Positions 37,502-47,750 of a stretch of 64,000 bases of DNA are shown here, in pieces. The notes beneath the pieces were generated by a model that had not been told where the DNA came from, did not search any database, and saw nothing but the letters and a program-made list of their open reading frames with translations. The stretch is taken from positions 1,914,501 to 1,978,500 of the forward strand of contig NZ_CP104883.1 in the NCBI RefSeq assembly GCF_025449335.1, in the 5' to 3' direction. The stretch comes from Bartonella sp. HY328. Lineage in GTDB: Bacteria; Pseudomonadota; Alphaproteobacteria; Rhizobiales; Rhizobiaceae. A program made the position numbers and the translations under genes. Every line of letters starts with the position of its first letter. The first letter of the stretch is position 1.

Positions 37502-39760
37502 TTGGCTAAAAATGTTAAGACTACCTCCAATCAACGTCATCCACCAATAATAGACACACCGGACGATATTGCCTACCTTCCACCCAAAAATAAAAGCTGG
37601 CTGTTTGATCGCCTAAATAGGATTTTCAACAGACTTTGCAATTTATATAATTTTGAAGGTGCTCTTGGCAGCATATTTTTATTTGTACCGGTTATTGCTG
37701 GTAGTGGTTCCATTTGGTATTTTAATCTAGATTATGAACCATCATTAATCTATCTCCTTTTATTATTGCTGTTAAGTCTTCTAATCTTTGCGCTTTATCG
37801 TCATAATCGATTGTTGCGTTTATTTGCTCTTACCTTTGTCCTTTTTAATGCAGGGGTCATTGCAGGCAAGGTAGAAACTATTCGAAAAAATACCCAGATC
37901 ATTGCCAATACCTCAACAACCACTATTAAGGGTCGTATATTATCACTTGATAAAGGCATTAATGGCGACTACCGTTTAGATCTTCAAGTTTTAGCAAGTG
38001 AAAACCCAGCGCTTCCTTTTACCCCTGATAAGATACGTTTAACTGCGCGGAGCTTACCCGCTAATATACTTATAGGTGATGGACTTTATGGGCTTGTTCG
38101 CTTGCGCCCTCCTAGCGGTCCGTCACGCATCGGCAGTTATAATTTTTCGTTCCATAACTATTATTCAGGTGTTAGCGCCCAAGGTTTTTTTATGGGCGAA
38201 CCACAACTAATTTCAGTTTCAGCGCCAACCAATATAACCCAGCGGCTTTTTTTAGCCATTGCCACTCTACGCAGCAACATGACCGAACGTATCACCAATT
38301 CAATTGGTGGCGAGGCTGGTGCGGTGGCTGCTGCATTGATTACCGGACAACGGGGCGGCATTAGTGATGATACCAATAAAGCGTTGCGGGTTTCCGGGCT
38401 CTCCCATATTCTTTCTATTTCCGGCCTACATATGGCAATGGTAACGGGCATGATTTTGGTAGTGGCTCGCCTCATTCTATCCTGCTTTCCATCTTTTGCT
38501 ATGCGTTATCCAGCTAAAAAGCTAGCAGCCATCATTGCGCTATTGGCTGCATCATTTTACCTCATTTTATCTGGAGCAGATGTTGCCGCCCAGCGCTCTT
38601 ATGTGATGGTTGCCGTTATGATGATTGCAATCGTATTTGATCGCTCCGCCCTTACCATGCGAAATATTGCCATTGCTGCATTGATTACAATTATCATTTC
38701 TCCCCATGAAATTCTTGGGCCCAGCTTCCAGATGTCCTTTGCTGCAACAGCCGCACTAATTGCAGTTTTTGGCTGGTGGAGCAATCGAGAGAAAAAACAA
38801 AATGGAAAAATAGTTAAGAAGAATTTTCTATATAAATTTGTTTTGGTGCCAATTGTTTCAACCGCTGTAGCCTCTTTAGTAGCTGGCTTTGCTAGTGGAA
38901 TTTTTGCAGCCTATCATTTCAACAATACTGCGCCACTTGGAATTTTGGGCAATGGGCTTGCCTTTCCTATCATGTCTATATTGGTGATGCCTTTTGCACT
39001 TATGGCAGCAGTTTTAATGCCACTCCATCTTGAATGGTTACCATTACAAATTATGGGAGCAGGAGTAGATATTGTAAAAAAAATTGCATTTTGGGTTACA
39101 TCTATTTCACCAGACTTTAACACCAACATAATTAATGAACATGATTTGATATTTTTAACTTTGGGTCTAATCCTACTGTTTTTTTTACAAACGCGATTAA
39201 GGCTACTTGGACTTATTCCCCTTTGTGTTGGTATGTTACTTACTTTTAGCTCACCAATTCCAAGCATACTCATTTCGGAAGATGGCCGTCTTGTTGCGTC
39301 TTTTACTAAAGACCATAAATTTGCAGTCAATCAGCTAAGGCCACCAAGTTACCTTGTGAATAACTGGCTTAGCAGTTTGAAGTTAAAACCTGCGGATATC
39401 ATACCAGTGAATAGCCAAGCTCCCTTTGGCTTTACCTGCACAGAATTTATCTGTCATCTAAATTTAGAAAGCAACAAACACCTAACAATCATCGATAATC
39501 CAAATTTTTTGAAAGAAAACTGCGACCAAGCAGATATTATATTTTTAAACTATGTCAGCACAAGCTATCCAAAACTTGCCAATGAAGGCTGTAAAGCAAA
39601 CGCATTACTGATTACAAAGCGCGATATTGCACTTAATGGCACGGCTGAAATTTATAATGAAAATGGAGAGTTTGTTATTAAATGGGCGTCGGGATCTCCT
39701 CAACGCCCATGGAATGATTATCGTAAAGTTTCTAGATTAGCTCTAGGCATTAATGACTAA
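37502..39760 (+). CDS. comEC: ComEC/Rec2 family competence-type DNA channel protein
   Basis: Polytopic protein of 752 residues that in competent bacteria carries single-stranded DNA across the inner membrane. Two hydrophobic segments near the N-terminus flank an OB-like soluble region (about 140-245). The Competence domain follows, with GEAGAVAAALITGQRGGI, LSHILSISGLHMAMVTG and SGADVAAQRSYVMVAVMM. A C-terminal region after residue 590 lacks a full metallo-beta-lactamase domain. The TTG start lies behind AAGGAGGAG. No other competence gene (comEA, comF, dprA) is in the window. It ends convergently near folK. Confidence 0.88.
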   Translation: MAKNVKTTSNQRHPPIIDTPDDIAYLPPKNKSWLFDRLNRIFNRLCNLYNFEGALGSIFLFVPVIAGSGSIWYFNLDYEPSLIYLLLLLLLSLLIFALYRHNRLLRLFALTFVLFNAGVIAGKVETIRKNTQIIANTSTTTIKGRILSLDKGINGDYRLDLQVLASENPALPFTPDKIRLTARSLPANILIGDGLYGLVRLRPPSGPSRIGSYNFSFHNYYSGVSAQGFFMGEPQLISVSAPTNITQRLFLAIATLRSNMTERITNSIGGEAGAVAAALITGQRGGISDDTNKALRVSGLSHILSISGLHMAMVTGMILVVARLILSCFPSFAMRYPAKKLAAIIALLAASFYLILSGADVAAQRSYVMVAVMMIAIVFDRSALTMRNIAIAALITIIISPHEILGPSFQMSFAATAALIAVFGWWSNREKKQNGKIVKKNFLYKFVLVPIVSTAVASLVAGFASGIFAAYHFNNTAPLGILGNGLAFPIMSILVMPFALMAAVLMPLHLEWLPLQIMGAGVDIVKKIAFWVTSISPDFNTNIINEHDLIFLTLGLILLFFLQTRLRLLGLIPLCVGMLLTFSSPIPSILISEDGRLVASFTKDHKFAVNQLRPPSYLVNNWLSSLKLKPADIIPVNSQAPFGFTCTEFICHLNLESNKHLTIIDNPNFLKENCDQADIIFLNYVSTSYPKLANEGCKANALLITKRDIALNGTAEIYNENGEFVIKWASGSPQRPWNDYRKVSRLALGIND

Positions 39761-39795
39761 AAAACTCAATTCTTGCAATATTCAGAGATTTCAAG

Positions 39796-40323
39796 TTAAA
39801 AATTGACCCATTCTTTGCCATTGCTAACTTTTTCAATATCTTCATTTATACATTTTTTTATAAGATCACGCACTTTGTTCACGCCTATCTTTAAATCAGG
39901 GGCAATTTCAACCAGTGGTAACAATACAAAACATCGTTCGCTAATGTGTGGATGAGGAAGCGTTAAACTATCTGTTTTGAAATATTCAACCCCTTCAAAA
40001 CTCAATATATCAAGATCAATTGTTCTTGGTCCCCACCGCTCAAGGCGCTCTCTTTTAAGGCTTAACTCAACTTTCAAACATTGGTCCAAAAAACTTTGCG
40101 GATCAAGACGAGTATGAATTAAAGCGCAACTATTATAAAACCATGGCTGATCAACATTTCCCCATGGCGGTGTTTTATATAGGGATGATATATCCAATAG
40201 CTTATTATCTGGTGTTTCAGTCAGTTTTCGCAATGCGTTTGCCATATTATGCGGCACATCACCAATATTACCACCAAGGCCAAGCCAAACCTTTTTATAG
40301 GAATTTTCTGCTTTTATATTCAT
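39796..40323 (-). CDS. folK: 2-amino-4-hydroxy-6-hydroxymethyldihydropteridine diphosphokinase
   Basis: Transfers pyrophosphate from ATP to hydroxymethyldihydropterin in folate synthesis, making the substrate of FolP. Family blocks WLGLGGNIGDVPHN, SSLYKTPPWGNVDQPWFYN, and RLERWGPRTIDLDILSFEG are intact, as is LPHPHISERCFVLLPL. Length 175 is typical. Its ATG overlaps the folP stop by one base (TAATG), indicating translational coupling. The folB gene that usually sits between folP and folK in relatives is not present here. Confidence 0.95.
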   Translation of the reverse strand: MNIKAENSYKKVWLGLGGNIGDVPHNMANALRKLTETPDNKLLDISSLYKTPPWGNVDQPWFYNSCALIHTRLDPQSFLDQCLKVELSLKRERLERWGPRTIDLDILSFEGVEYFKTDSLTLPHPHISERCFVLLPLVEIAPDLKIGVNKVRDLIKKCINEDIEKVSNGKEWVNF

Positions 40324-41156
40324 TATGCGTTAGCCCTTACAAAAGCATCCGCAATTAAAAGCGCATCCCTATTCACTTCAATATTGTGAACACGAAAAAC
40401 ATCAAAACCTAGATTGCGCATTAGAACTGACGTGGCTGCTGTTGCAACATCGCGTTGATCGGCGATATCTATGTTGGCAATACTGCCTATAAAACGTTTG
40501 CGTGACGTACCAGCCAATAAAGGATAGCCTAAGACATGTAATTCATTTGCACGTTTCATCAAGGTCATATTTTCATCAACAGTTTTTGCAAAACCAAAGC
40601 CTGGGTCAAGCACAATTGCCTCATCAGCAATACCAGCGTTTTTTGCAAGCTTAAGTGATTCGGTTAAAAAATGGATTTGATCTTTAATAACATCACTGTC
40701 GCGCGAGCGTTCGCGCCCCGTATGCATTATAACAACCCCTGCCCCGGTTTTTGCAACAATATCAGCCATATCGGCATCTTTTTGCAGCCCCCAAACATCA
40801 TTAATAATATGTGCCCCTAATGCAACACATTCAAACGCAGTTTGCGCATGATAGGTATCAATCGAAATAACGCAGTTTGTTTCCTTTACCAAAGCCTTTA
40901 CAACGGGTATAAGCCTACTTAACTCAGTTTCCACATCTATCGGCTCTGCGCCTGGTTTTGTAGTCTCAGCACCAATATCAATGATAATTGCACCTGCTTC
41001 AATCATTGCTTTGGCTTTTTGGACAGCAATATCCGGTTGATTAAAGCGACCACCGTCAGAAAAAGAATCTGGGGTTACGTTTAAAATTCCCATTAATATG
41101 GACTGAGGTCCTAAAATAATTTCGCGATTATGTGCACATTTCCAAATTTTATTCAT
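40323..41156 (-). CDS. folP: Dihydropteroate synthase
   Basis: Joins pterin pyrophosphate to p-aminobenzoate in folate synthesis; it is the sulfonamide target. The pterin-binding TIM-barrel motifs are ILMGILNVTPDSFSDGGRF near the N-terminus, IIDIGAETTKPGAE, and ISIDTYHAQTA. The late blocks LDPGFGFAKTVDEN and LAGTSRKRFIGSI are also present. The ATG at 41156 gives 277 residues; a TTG at 41192 would add 12 residues but has no better ribosome-binding site. folK follows with a one-base overlap. Confidence 0.94.
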   Translation of the reverse strand: MNKIWKCAHNREIILGPQSILMGILNVTPDSFSDGGRFNQPDIAVQKAKAMIEAGAIIIDIGAETTKPGAEPIDVETELSRLIPVVKALVKETNCVISIDTYHAQTAFECVALGAHIINDVWGLQKDADMADIVAKTGAGVVIMHTGRERSRDSDVIKDQIHFLTESLKLAKNAGIADEAIVLDPGFGFAKTVDENMTLMKRANELHVLGYPLLAGTSRKRFIGSIANIDIADQRDVATAATSVLMRNLGFDVFRVHNIEVNRDALLIADAFVRANA

Positions 41157-41269
41157 AGAATTTACTTTTTTTAAGAGATTCTGTTTTATCAATAATAATT
41201 ACACTTCTATACAATAAGTTTATCCTTATCCTCAACTACTCATATACCGCATTTCAGGAGTATCGGTTA

Positions 41270-41884
41270 ATGCGCATGCTTCCCACTATTATTCTAGCAG
41301 CTTTGTCAGCAGTCTGCTTGGCGCAATCCGCATCGGCATCCAAAATTTATCGTAAAGATAGTTTTTATACAATTTCCGGAAATACTGCGGCTGAACTTGA
41401 TCGCTCAATGTCAGGGAGCGGTCCATTCCTAAAAACCACAGGTAGCCGCCATCCTGGTGCTACACGTTTGAAGTTTGTTCCAAATATTCGCCTTGTAAAA
41501 GATGGACGTTATTGCAAGGTGGCTAAGGCTGAAATCGATATTCAGGCTAAAGTATTACTTCCACGTTGGAAGCAGCGCAACTCAACGCGCTCAGCCGAAC
41601 TTGCACTTATTTGGGATGTGTTATACCGCGATATTCGCCGTCATGAAGAAAGCCACATTATTATCGCTCGTGCCCATGCAAGTGAAATGGAGCATGCTAT
41701 CCGTTCCCTTTATTATCGTAAAGACTGTAAGGAATTACAAGCTGACATCAATAAAGTAGTGGGCCGTATCATGCGCAAACAAGACCGCGCACAAGCCTAT
41801 TTCGAGCGCGTCGAAACCCTTAACTTTGAAAAGCGTTTTTCACGGCTGCTCAATTATCGCTTGCAACAGCTAGAAGGCAAATAA
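41270..41884 (+). CDS. DUF922 family putative zinc-dependent peptidase
   Basis: Exported protein of 204 residues with a signal peptide (cleaved after about residue 23, Ala-Ser-Ala). It carries the DUF922 pattern: YTISGNTAAELDRSMSGSGP near residue 35 and the zinc motif HEESH at 125-129 (RRHEESHIIIARAHASEME). The family is found in alphaproteobacteria and is predicted, not proven, to be a metalloprotease. It is divergent from folP and closed by a strong bidirectional terminator shared with ribonuclease J. Confidence 0.82.
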   Translation: MRMLPTIILAALSAVCLAQSASASKIYRKDSFYTISGNTAAELDRSMSGSGPFLKTTGSRHPGATRLKFVPNIRLVKDGRYCKVAKAEIDIQAKVLLPRWKQRNSTRSAELALIWDVLYRDIRRHEESHIIIARAHASEMEHAIRSLYYRKDCKELQADINKVVGRIMRKQDRAQAYFERVETLNFEKRFSRLLNYRLQQLEGK

Positions 41885-41906
41885 GCCGTTTAAATTGCAA
41901 AAAAAT

Positions 41907-41940
41907 AAAAAGCCCTTTTCATCAGTGAAAAGGGCTTTTT
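41907..41940. terminator. Bidirectional intrinsic terminator
   Basis: Perfect 14-base arms AAAAAGCCCTTTTC (41907-41920) and GAAAAGGGCTTTTT (41927-41940) enclose a 6-base loop. With T runs on both strands, it can stop both the DUF922 gene and ribonuclease J. Confidence 0.9.
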
Positions 41941-41967
41941 ATTTACATATATATCGCTATATATTTT

Positions 41968-43641
41968 TTACTTACGATGCAAAAATACCGTTACAACAGG
42001 CTTTTTACCCCAAATTTCATTGACGGCTGAACGCACTGCTCTGCGTGCGGACTCTCGCACAACTTCGCCATCGCGGCGGCGCTGTTTTGGAATAGAGCCA
42101 ATTGCATCTTCAACCCGATCCATTAATAGGTCTTCCATCAACTCACCACGCCCGTCAGTTTCTGGTACACCATAAGCTACAAGATCAGGTGCACTTGCCA
42201 ATTCAAAGTTTTTATCCATTAGCAAAGATACAGCAACATGACCGACATAGCTTAACTTGCGGCGTTCGCGAATACCAAGTTCATCCTCGTCACCAAGAAG
42301 ATATCCATCTTTATAAATACGTCCGACAGGCACTTCATCAATAATGCGTGCTTCACCGGGAGCTAATAAAAGCATATCGCCATTGCGAATTGACGCAACT
42401 TTCTTAATGCCCTCTTGTGCACCCAAAGCTGCATGGGCTGTCAAATGTGCTGCCTCGCCGTGAACTGGAACAAGAACATCTGGACGTACCCATTTGTACA
42501 TTTGCCGCAATTCATCACGGCGTGGGTGCCCAGATACATGAACAAGGCCATTACGCTCAGTTACCACTTCAACACCGCGATCGATTAATAGATTTTGAGT
42601 TTCAATAATGGCTTTTTCGTTACCCGGAATAGAACGAGATGAATAAATCACCATATCGCCGGCACCAAGTTCAATATCGCGCATTTCATCGCGTGCAATT
42701 TTGGCTAATGCTGCGCGCTGTTCGCCTTGGGATCCTGTAAGGATTATAACAATTTTATCGCGGGGGATATAAGGATAATCCTCTTCAGATAAAAATGGAT
42801 CCAGCCCTTCCATCATTCCAAGTTCTTGCGCAACTAAAACACTGCGCTTCATTGAGCGTCCCAGTAAAAGCACTTTACGCTCTGCATGCTGAGCCGCAAC
42901 CGCAATAGATTTAATACGACCAACATTTGAGGCAAAAGTTGTGATCGCAACTCTTCCCTTGGCATTGCCAATGATAGTTGCTAAGCTTTCGCTAACGGCT
43001 GTTTCCGTTGGTGAGGTACCCTCCACCATAGCATTGGTTGAATCACAAATAAGCGCTAGAACACCTTCATCACCAACTTGGCGAAACCTTGCTTCGTCGG
43101 TAGTATTGCCAAGGGTTGGTTCTGGATCAATCTTCCAATCGCCTGTATGGACTACATTACCAAGTGGGGTGCGCAATACTAAAGAGACAGGTTCAGGAAT
43201 AGAGTGGTTAACTGCAACAGCCTCAACTTCAAAAGGACCAACCTGAAAACGCTCACCAGCTTTGAATAACGTCAACGGTACTTCATAAGATTGGTAATCT
43301 GATTGCCGTTTGGTTTCCAACATGCCAGCAGTAAAAGCAGTGCAATAAACCGGAATTTTTAATCTTGGCCATAAATCAAGCACCGCACCATAGTGATCTT
43401 CATGAGCATGGGTGATAATTAACCCACGAATATTATGGCGCTCACTTTCTAAAAAACGAATATCGGGCAAGATCAAATCTGCTCCGGGTAATTCCGGCCC
43501 TGCGAAACTTACCCCCATATCAACCAATAACCACTCGCGGTCATCTTCGGCGCCATAACCATATAGCGCAAGGTTCATACCAATCTCGCCTACACCACCA
43601 AGTGGTAAAAAGACGAGCTCAGTGCCATCTTGAACGGCCAT
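41968..43641 (-). CDS. rnj: Ribonuclease J
   Basis: Metallo-beta-lactamase-fold 5'-3' exoribonuclease and endonuclease used for mRNA decay and rRNA 5' maturation. The zinc motif HAHEDH is at residues 78-83 (LIITHAHEDHYGAV). The metal site continues with VNHSIPEPVS and VVHTGDWKIDPEP, and the beta-CASP domain has GRVAITTFASNVGRI, IVILTGSQGEQ and VHVSGHPRRDEL. It has 557 residues, full length. The ATG follows GGGAG. It is alone on its strand between two intergenic gaps. Confidence 0.93.
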   Translation of the reverse strand: MAVQDGTELVFLPLGGVGEIGMNLALYGYGAEDDREWLLVDMGVSFAGPELPGADLILPDIRFLESERHNIRGLIITHAHEDHYGAVLDLWPRLKIPVYCTAFTAGMLETKRQSDYQSYEVPLTLFKAGERFQVGPFEVEAVAVNHSIPEPVSLVLRTPLGNVVHTGDWKIDPEPTLGNTTDEARFRQVGDEGVLALICDSTNAMVEGTSPTETAVSESLATIIGNAKGRVAITTFASNVGRIKSIAVAAQHAERKVLLLGRSMKRSVLVAQELGMMEGLDPFLSEEDYPYIPRDKIVIILTGSQGEQRAALAKIARDEMRDIELGAGDMVIYSSRSIPGNEKAIIETQNLLIDRGVEVVTERNGLVHVSGHPRRDELRQMYKWVRPDVLVPVHGEAAHLTAHAALGAQEGIKKVASIRNGDMLLLAPGEARIIDEVPVGRIYKDGYLLGDEDELGIRERRKLSYVGHVAVSLLMDKNFELASAPDLVAYGVPETDGRGELMEDLLMDRVEDAIGSIPKQRRRDGEVVRESARRAVRSAVNEIWGKKPVVTVFLHRK

Positions 43642-43928
43642 CTATTGCTCCCTTTTGTCAGCATTATTAAAATCCATCATTTAAAATGCTGCTTGTTTAG
43701 TTTACTATTTTAATTCGATATCATCTACAAATTGCAACGTTTTTCAAAAATAGCAGCAGCTTAACCCAAAGCATCGTCTTCTCAAACCTTTGAGAGTGCC
43801 ATGATTATTAAAGCTTTAAATTACCGCTATAACCAATTAAATTTATTGCCTAATAGGCTGTTAATGACATTGCCAGAGCACATCTGCCTTATATTAAAAG
43901 GCGATGCGCTCCCTGTTTTTCAATATTT

Positions 43929-44603
43929 TTAGCGCAAACGCTTCATTCTTGGCTCTGAAAGCTCACCAGCAAGGCGGCGATCTAGATATTCAGAACAATC
44001 TTCAATTAGCTCTTCAACACGCCCCGTAAAGAAATGGTTTGCACCTTCCAAGGTTTTTTGAGTGATTGTAATCCCCTTTTGGGTTTTTAATTTATCGACC
44101 AAAGACTGCACATCTTTTGGAGGCGCAACCTTATCCGCATCACCATGAATGATAAGTCCTGATGATGGGCATGGTGCCAAAAAGGAAAAATCGTAAGTAT
44201 TAGGTTGCGGCGCAACTGAAATAAAACCTTCAATTTCTGGGCGGCGCATTAATAATTGCATACCAATCCAAGAGCCAAAAGAATAGCCCGCAACCCAACA
44301 ATTGCGAGAATCTGGATGGAGCGATTGAACCCAATCCAACGCGGCGGCGGCATCAGATAATTCACCTGCGCCGTGATCAAACTCACCTTGGCTGCGGCCA
44401 ATACCGCGAAAATTAAAGCGCAATGTGGTAAAATCGCGTTCTTGAAACATATAAAATAGATCATAAATGATCTTATTATTCATTGTGCCGCCAAATTGTG
44501 GATGTGGATGCAAGATAATCGCAATAGGGGCATTTTTTTCTGATGAAGGTTGATAGCGGCCTTCGAGACGCCCAGCCGGGCCGTTAAAAATTATTTCAGG
44601 CAT
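43929..44603 (-). CDS. Alpha/beta hydrolase (COG2945-like)
   Basis: Soluble 224-residue hydrolase. The nucleophile Ser lies in GYSFGSWIG. The acid is in IIHGDADKVAPPK and the catalytic His in EGANHFFTGR. The oxyanion-side HPHPQFGGTM block marks a family of small predicted esterases. A tail of basic residues (RMKRLR) is distinct from the core. The substrate is unknown. In relatives this gene lies next to the suf region, as here, divergent from the cysteine desulfurase gene 250 bases away. Start ATG with GGAG. Confidence 0.85.
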   Translation of the reverse strand: MPEIIFNGPAGRLEGRYQPSSEKNAPIAIILHPHPQFGGTMNNKIIYDLFYMFQERDFTTLRFNFRGIGRSQGEFDHGAGELSDAAAALDWVQSLHPDSRNCWVAGYSFGSWIGMQLLMRRPEIEGFISVAPQPNTYDFSFLAPCPSSGLIIHGDADKVAPPKDVQSLVDKLKTQKGITITQKTLEGANHFFTGRVEELIEDCSEYLDRRLAGELSEPRMKRLR

Positions 44604-44852
44604 CCATTACTCCAATAATTCGCCAAATCTTTAGTTAGCATGGTGTTATTAAGCTCCACTTGACGCTTACTCACCGACGCTTTAAATTGATTAAAGATTG
44701 TTGGAAAAATCCACTTTTCTTAAAAAAATCATGTTTCATAACTGGTAAACATGTCGCTATTTGTTAAATAGGCGTTATGCTATGTATTTTTCAAGAAAAT
44801 TACGCAGTTAAACCATTAAAAAGCAAATTTTTTATATAATTGGATTGAATTA

Positions 44853-46016
44853 ATGGCCAAAAGCCGCATTTATCTCGATTTTAATGCCACAACTCCGCTA
44901 AGCGATTCTGCTAAAACTGCTTTAATGCAGTCTTTTGAACACTTTGGTAATGCGTCATCGGTTCATAGTGAAGGAAGAACAGCCAAAGCGCTTATCCAAA
45001 CCGCACGACGTCACATAGCTGAAAGCCTGAACGGCAATATCGACAATATCATATTTACCTCTGGCGCAACTGAAGGCGCGGCACTTGCTCTTACCCCTCA
45101 TTACATGATGGGGCGCAGCGCTGTTTTATTTTCTAAACTCTATGTTAGTGCGACTGAACATCCTTGCGTTTTAGCTGGCGGGCGTTTTGATAAAGCAGAT
45201 ATAGTTACTATTCCAGTTGATAAAAATGGTTTAATTGATTGTAATATTTTAGAAAATGAACTTAAAAAACATGATAAATCTGCTGGATTACCTCTTATTA
45301 GTATTCAATATGCCAATCATGAAACTGGCGTTTTGCAGCCAATTGGTCAAATTGCTGATACTGTAAAACAATCTGGCGGGGTTTTTGTTGCGGATATTGT
45401 GCAAGCTTATGGCAAAATGCCTATTGATCTTGCGGAGCTTGGCGCAGATTTCGTCTTTATAAGCGGTCATAAATTGGGGGCACCCAAGGGCATTGGCGCG
45501 TTAATCGCATTGGGCAGCGTTTTAATGCCTAAAGCCTTACTTACTGGCGGCGGCCAAGAACATGGTCACCGCAGTGGAACGCAAGCTGTAGGCATGATTA
45601 GCGCTTTTGGTGCAGCCGTTGAAGACATCAAACGGCACGATAACGAATATAGCCGCCTAAAGACCCTACGCAATCATCTTGAACAAGGATTAAAAGAAAT
45701 TTCGCCCGATTGTATCATCCATGGCGAACAGTCAGAGCGATTACCGAATACAACATTCTTTTCCATTCCAGACATGAAAGCTGAAACATTGCAAATCGCT
45801 TATGATTTGGCAGGAATTGCAGTTTCCGCAGGATCTGCCTGCTCGTCAGGGAAAGTATCTAGTAGCCCTGTTCTCAAAGCTATGAATTATGATGATGACA
45901 ATGGTGCCATACGAATTTCCACAGGTTGGCGGACAGAATTACAAGATATCGACACTTTTTTAGCAGAAACACAAAAAATTGTCAGCAGATTTAAAAAAAA
46001 TTCGCAAAAGGCTTGA
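44853..46016 (+). CDS. Cysteine desulfurase, group I (IscS/NifS-like)
   Basis: PLP enzyme that removes sulfur from cysteine for Fe-S clusters or other thiolation. PLP Lys is near 207 (ISGHKLGAPKGIGAL), and the catalytic Cys near 330 lies in the flexible loop SAGSACSSGKVSSS, the group I arrangement. The opening IYLDFNATTPLSDSA is standard. Length is 387. It precedes sufB by 168 bases, so the suf locus has both a group I desulfurase and the group II SufS. A TATAAT-like hexamer at 44835-44840 lies 12 bases before the ATG, without a good -35 box. Confidence 0.9.
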   Translation: MAKSRIYLDFNATTPLSDSAKTALMQSFEHFGNASSVHSEGRTAKALIQTARRHIAESLNGNIDNIIFTSGATEGAALALTPHYMMGRSAVLFSKLYVSATEHPCVLAGGRFDKADIVTIPVDKNGLIDCNILENELKKHDKSAGLPLISIQYANHETGVLQPIGQIADTVKQSGGVFVADIVQAYGKMPIDLAELGADFVFISGHKLGAPKGIGALIALGSVLMPKALLTGGGQEHGHRSGTQAVGMISAFGAAVEDIKRHDNEYSRLKTLRNHLEQGLKEISPDCIIHGEQSERLPNTTFFSIPDMKAETLQIAYDLAGIAVSAGSACSSGKVSSSPVLKAMNYDDDNGAIRISTGWRTELQDIDTFLAETQKIVSRFKKNSQKA

Positions 46017-46183
46017 ATTTTTTTAGAATAGTTTTAAAAACAAATAAAGCTTGAGTGATATTGTCATGTTTATTGAATTTTGATTCTAATCAATTATATT
46101 GGTTTTATAAAGCAATTCTAATATCATTTTTTGCTTTTTCAATAACTGCTGGACTTTGACCCGGCCAGGATGGAGATAAGCTT

Positions 46184-47695
46184 ATGCCTGCAGTGCAGGA
46201 AACAATAAGACAGGTTAGCGAAATTGACGTTGACCAATATAAATATGGTTTTGAAACCGAGATTGAAACAGATAAAGCCCCAAAAGGCTTAAACGAAGAT
46301 ATTATTCGTTTCATTTCTGCGAAAAAGAGCGAGCCTGAATGGATGCTTGAGTGGCGTCTTCAGGCTTTCCAACGCTGGCTTAATATGAGCGAGCCCCATT
46401 GGGCGCGCCTTGAATATCCTAAAGTAGATTTTCAAGATCTTTATTATTATGCTGCCCCCAAAAATCAGGACGGTCCCAAATCTTTAGATGAGGTTGACCC
46501 TGAACTATTGGCAACCTATGAAAAGCTTGGTATTCCGCTGAAAGAGCAGGAAATTCTTGCTGGCGTTCGCAAACAAGATGAGCGCTCAGAGCTTGAAGAT
46601 AATATTTATGCAAGTGGCCGCGTTGCTGTTGATGCTGTATTCGATTCCGTATCGGTTGTAACAACATTCAAAAAAGAGTTAGCCAGTGCTGGCGTTATCT
46701 TCTGCTCAATTTCAGAAGCTATTCGCGAATATCCTGAGCTTGTGCAAAAATATCTTGCATCGGTGGTTCCAGTTGCCGACAATTATTATACAGCACTTAA
46801 TTCTGCTGTATTTACTGATGGTTCATTTGTCTATGTGCCAAAGGGTGTACGCTGCCCTATGGAATTGTCTACTTATTTCCGCATCAACGAGCGCAATACA
46901 GGCCAGTTTGAACGCACATTAATCATCGTTGAAGAAGGTGGTTACGTCTCCTATCTTGAAGGTTGTACCGCGCCGCAACGCGATGAAAATCAGCTTCACG
47001 CAGCTGTGGTTGAGCTGATTGCCTTAAAAGATGCTGAAATTAAGTATTCAACTGTACAAAACTGGTATCCTGGCGACAAGGAAGGAAAAGGCGGCATTTA
47101 CAACTTTGTAACCAAGCGTGGGGACTGCCGTGGCGATAACTCCAAAATTTCTTGGACACAGGTAGAAACCGGCTCGGCCATTACTTGGAAATATCCATCT
47201 TGTATCCTACGTGGTGATAATTCGCGCGGCGAATTCTATTCAATCGCCGTATCTAATGGTTATCAGCAAATTGATTCCGGCACCAAAATGATCCACTTGG
47301 GTAAAAACACCTCAAGTCGTATCATTTCTAAGGGCATATCGGCTGGTTTTTCCAACAATACCTATCGCGGCCTAGTCACTGCCCAAAGAAATGCTGCCAA
47401 CGCACGTAACTTCACGCAATGTGATAGCTTGCTTATTGGCAATGATTGCGGTGCCCATACAGTGCCATATATCGAAGCAAAAAATGCAACTGCTCAATTT
47501 GAGCATGAGGCAACCACGTCCAAAATTTCCGACGACCAATTATTTTACGTGATGCAACGTGGTATTCCTGAAGAGGAAGCCATTGCTTTGATCGTCAATG
47601 GTTTTGTTAAGGAAGTTATTCAAAAGCTACCGATGGAATTTGCAGTCGAAGCGCAAAAACTCATCAATATTAGCCTTGAAGGTAGCGTTGGTTAA
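46184..47695 (+). CDS. sufB: Fe-S cluster assembly scaffold subunit SufB
   Basis: Scaffold subunit on which SufBCD builds Fe-S clusters. The 503-residue protein has the N-terminal helical domain and the long beta-helix core. Diagnostic blocks are DGSFVYVPKGVRCPMELSTYFRIN, YLEGCTAPQRDENQLHAAVVELIA, and CTQ-type segment NFTQCDSLLIGNDCGAHTVPY with its conserved Cys. The ATG lies behind GGAG with good spacing. It heads the sufBCDS-sufT operon; sufC follows 55 bases later. Confidence 0.96.
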   Translation: MPAVQETIRQVSEIDVDQYKYGFETEIETDKAPKGLNEDIIRFISAKKSEPEWMLEWRLQAFQRWLNMSEPHWARLEYPKVDFQDLYYYAAPKNQDGPKSLDEVDPELLATYEKLGIPLKEQEILAGVRKQDERSELEDNIYASGRVAVDAVFDSVSVVTTFKKELASAGVIFCSISEAIREYPELVQKYLASVVPVADNYYTALNSAVFTDGSFVYVPKGVRCPMELSTYFRINERNTGQFERTLIIVEEGGYVSYLEGCTAPQRDENQLHAAVVELIALKDAEIKYSTVQNWYPGDKEGKGGIYNFVTKRGDCRGDNSKISWTQVETGSAITWKYPSCILRGDNSRGEFYSIAVSNGYQQIDSGTKMIHLGKNTSSRIISKGISAGFSNNTYRGLVTAQRNAANARNFTQCDSLLIGNDCGAHTVPYIEAKNATAQFEHEATTSKISDDQLFYVMQRGIPEEEAIALIVNGFVKEVIQKLPMEFAVEAQKLINISLEGSVG

Positions 47696-47750
47696 ATATT
47701 TTTTCGGCTGGCAGCTTTATGTTAGCGCCGCCGTATGAAGGATTAAAAAT

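Noticed and set aside
44812..44840. Sigma-70-like promoter just before the cysteine desulfurase
   Set aside because: TATAAT is present, but no acceptable -35 box is at the right distance, and it would leave almost no leader; in AT-rich DNA such hexamers are frequent.
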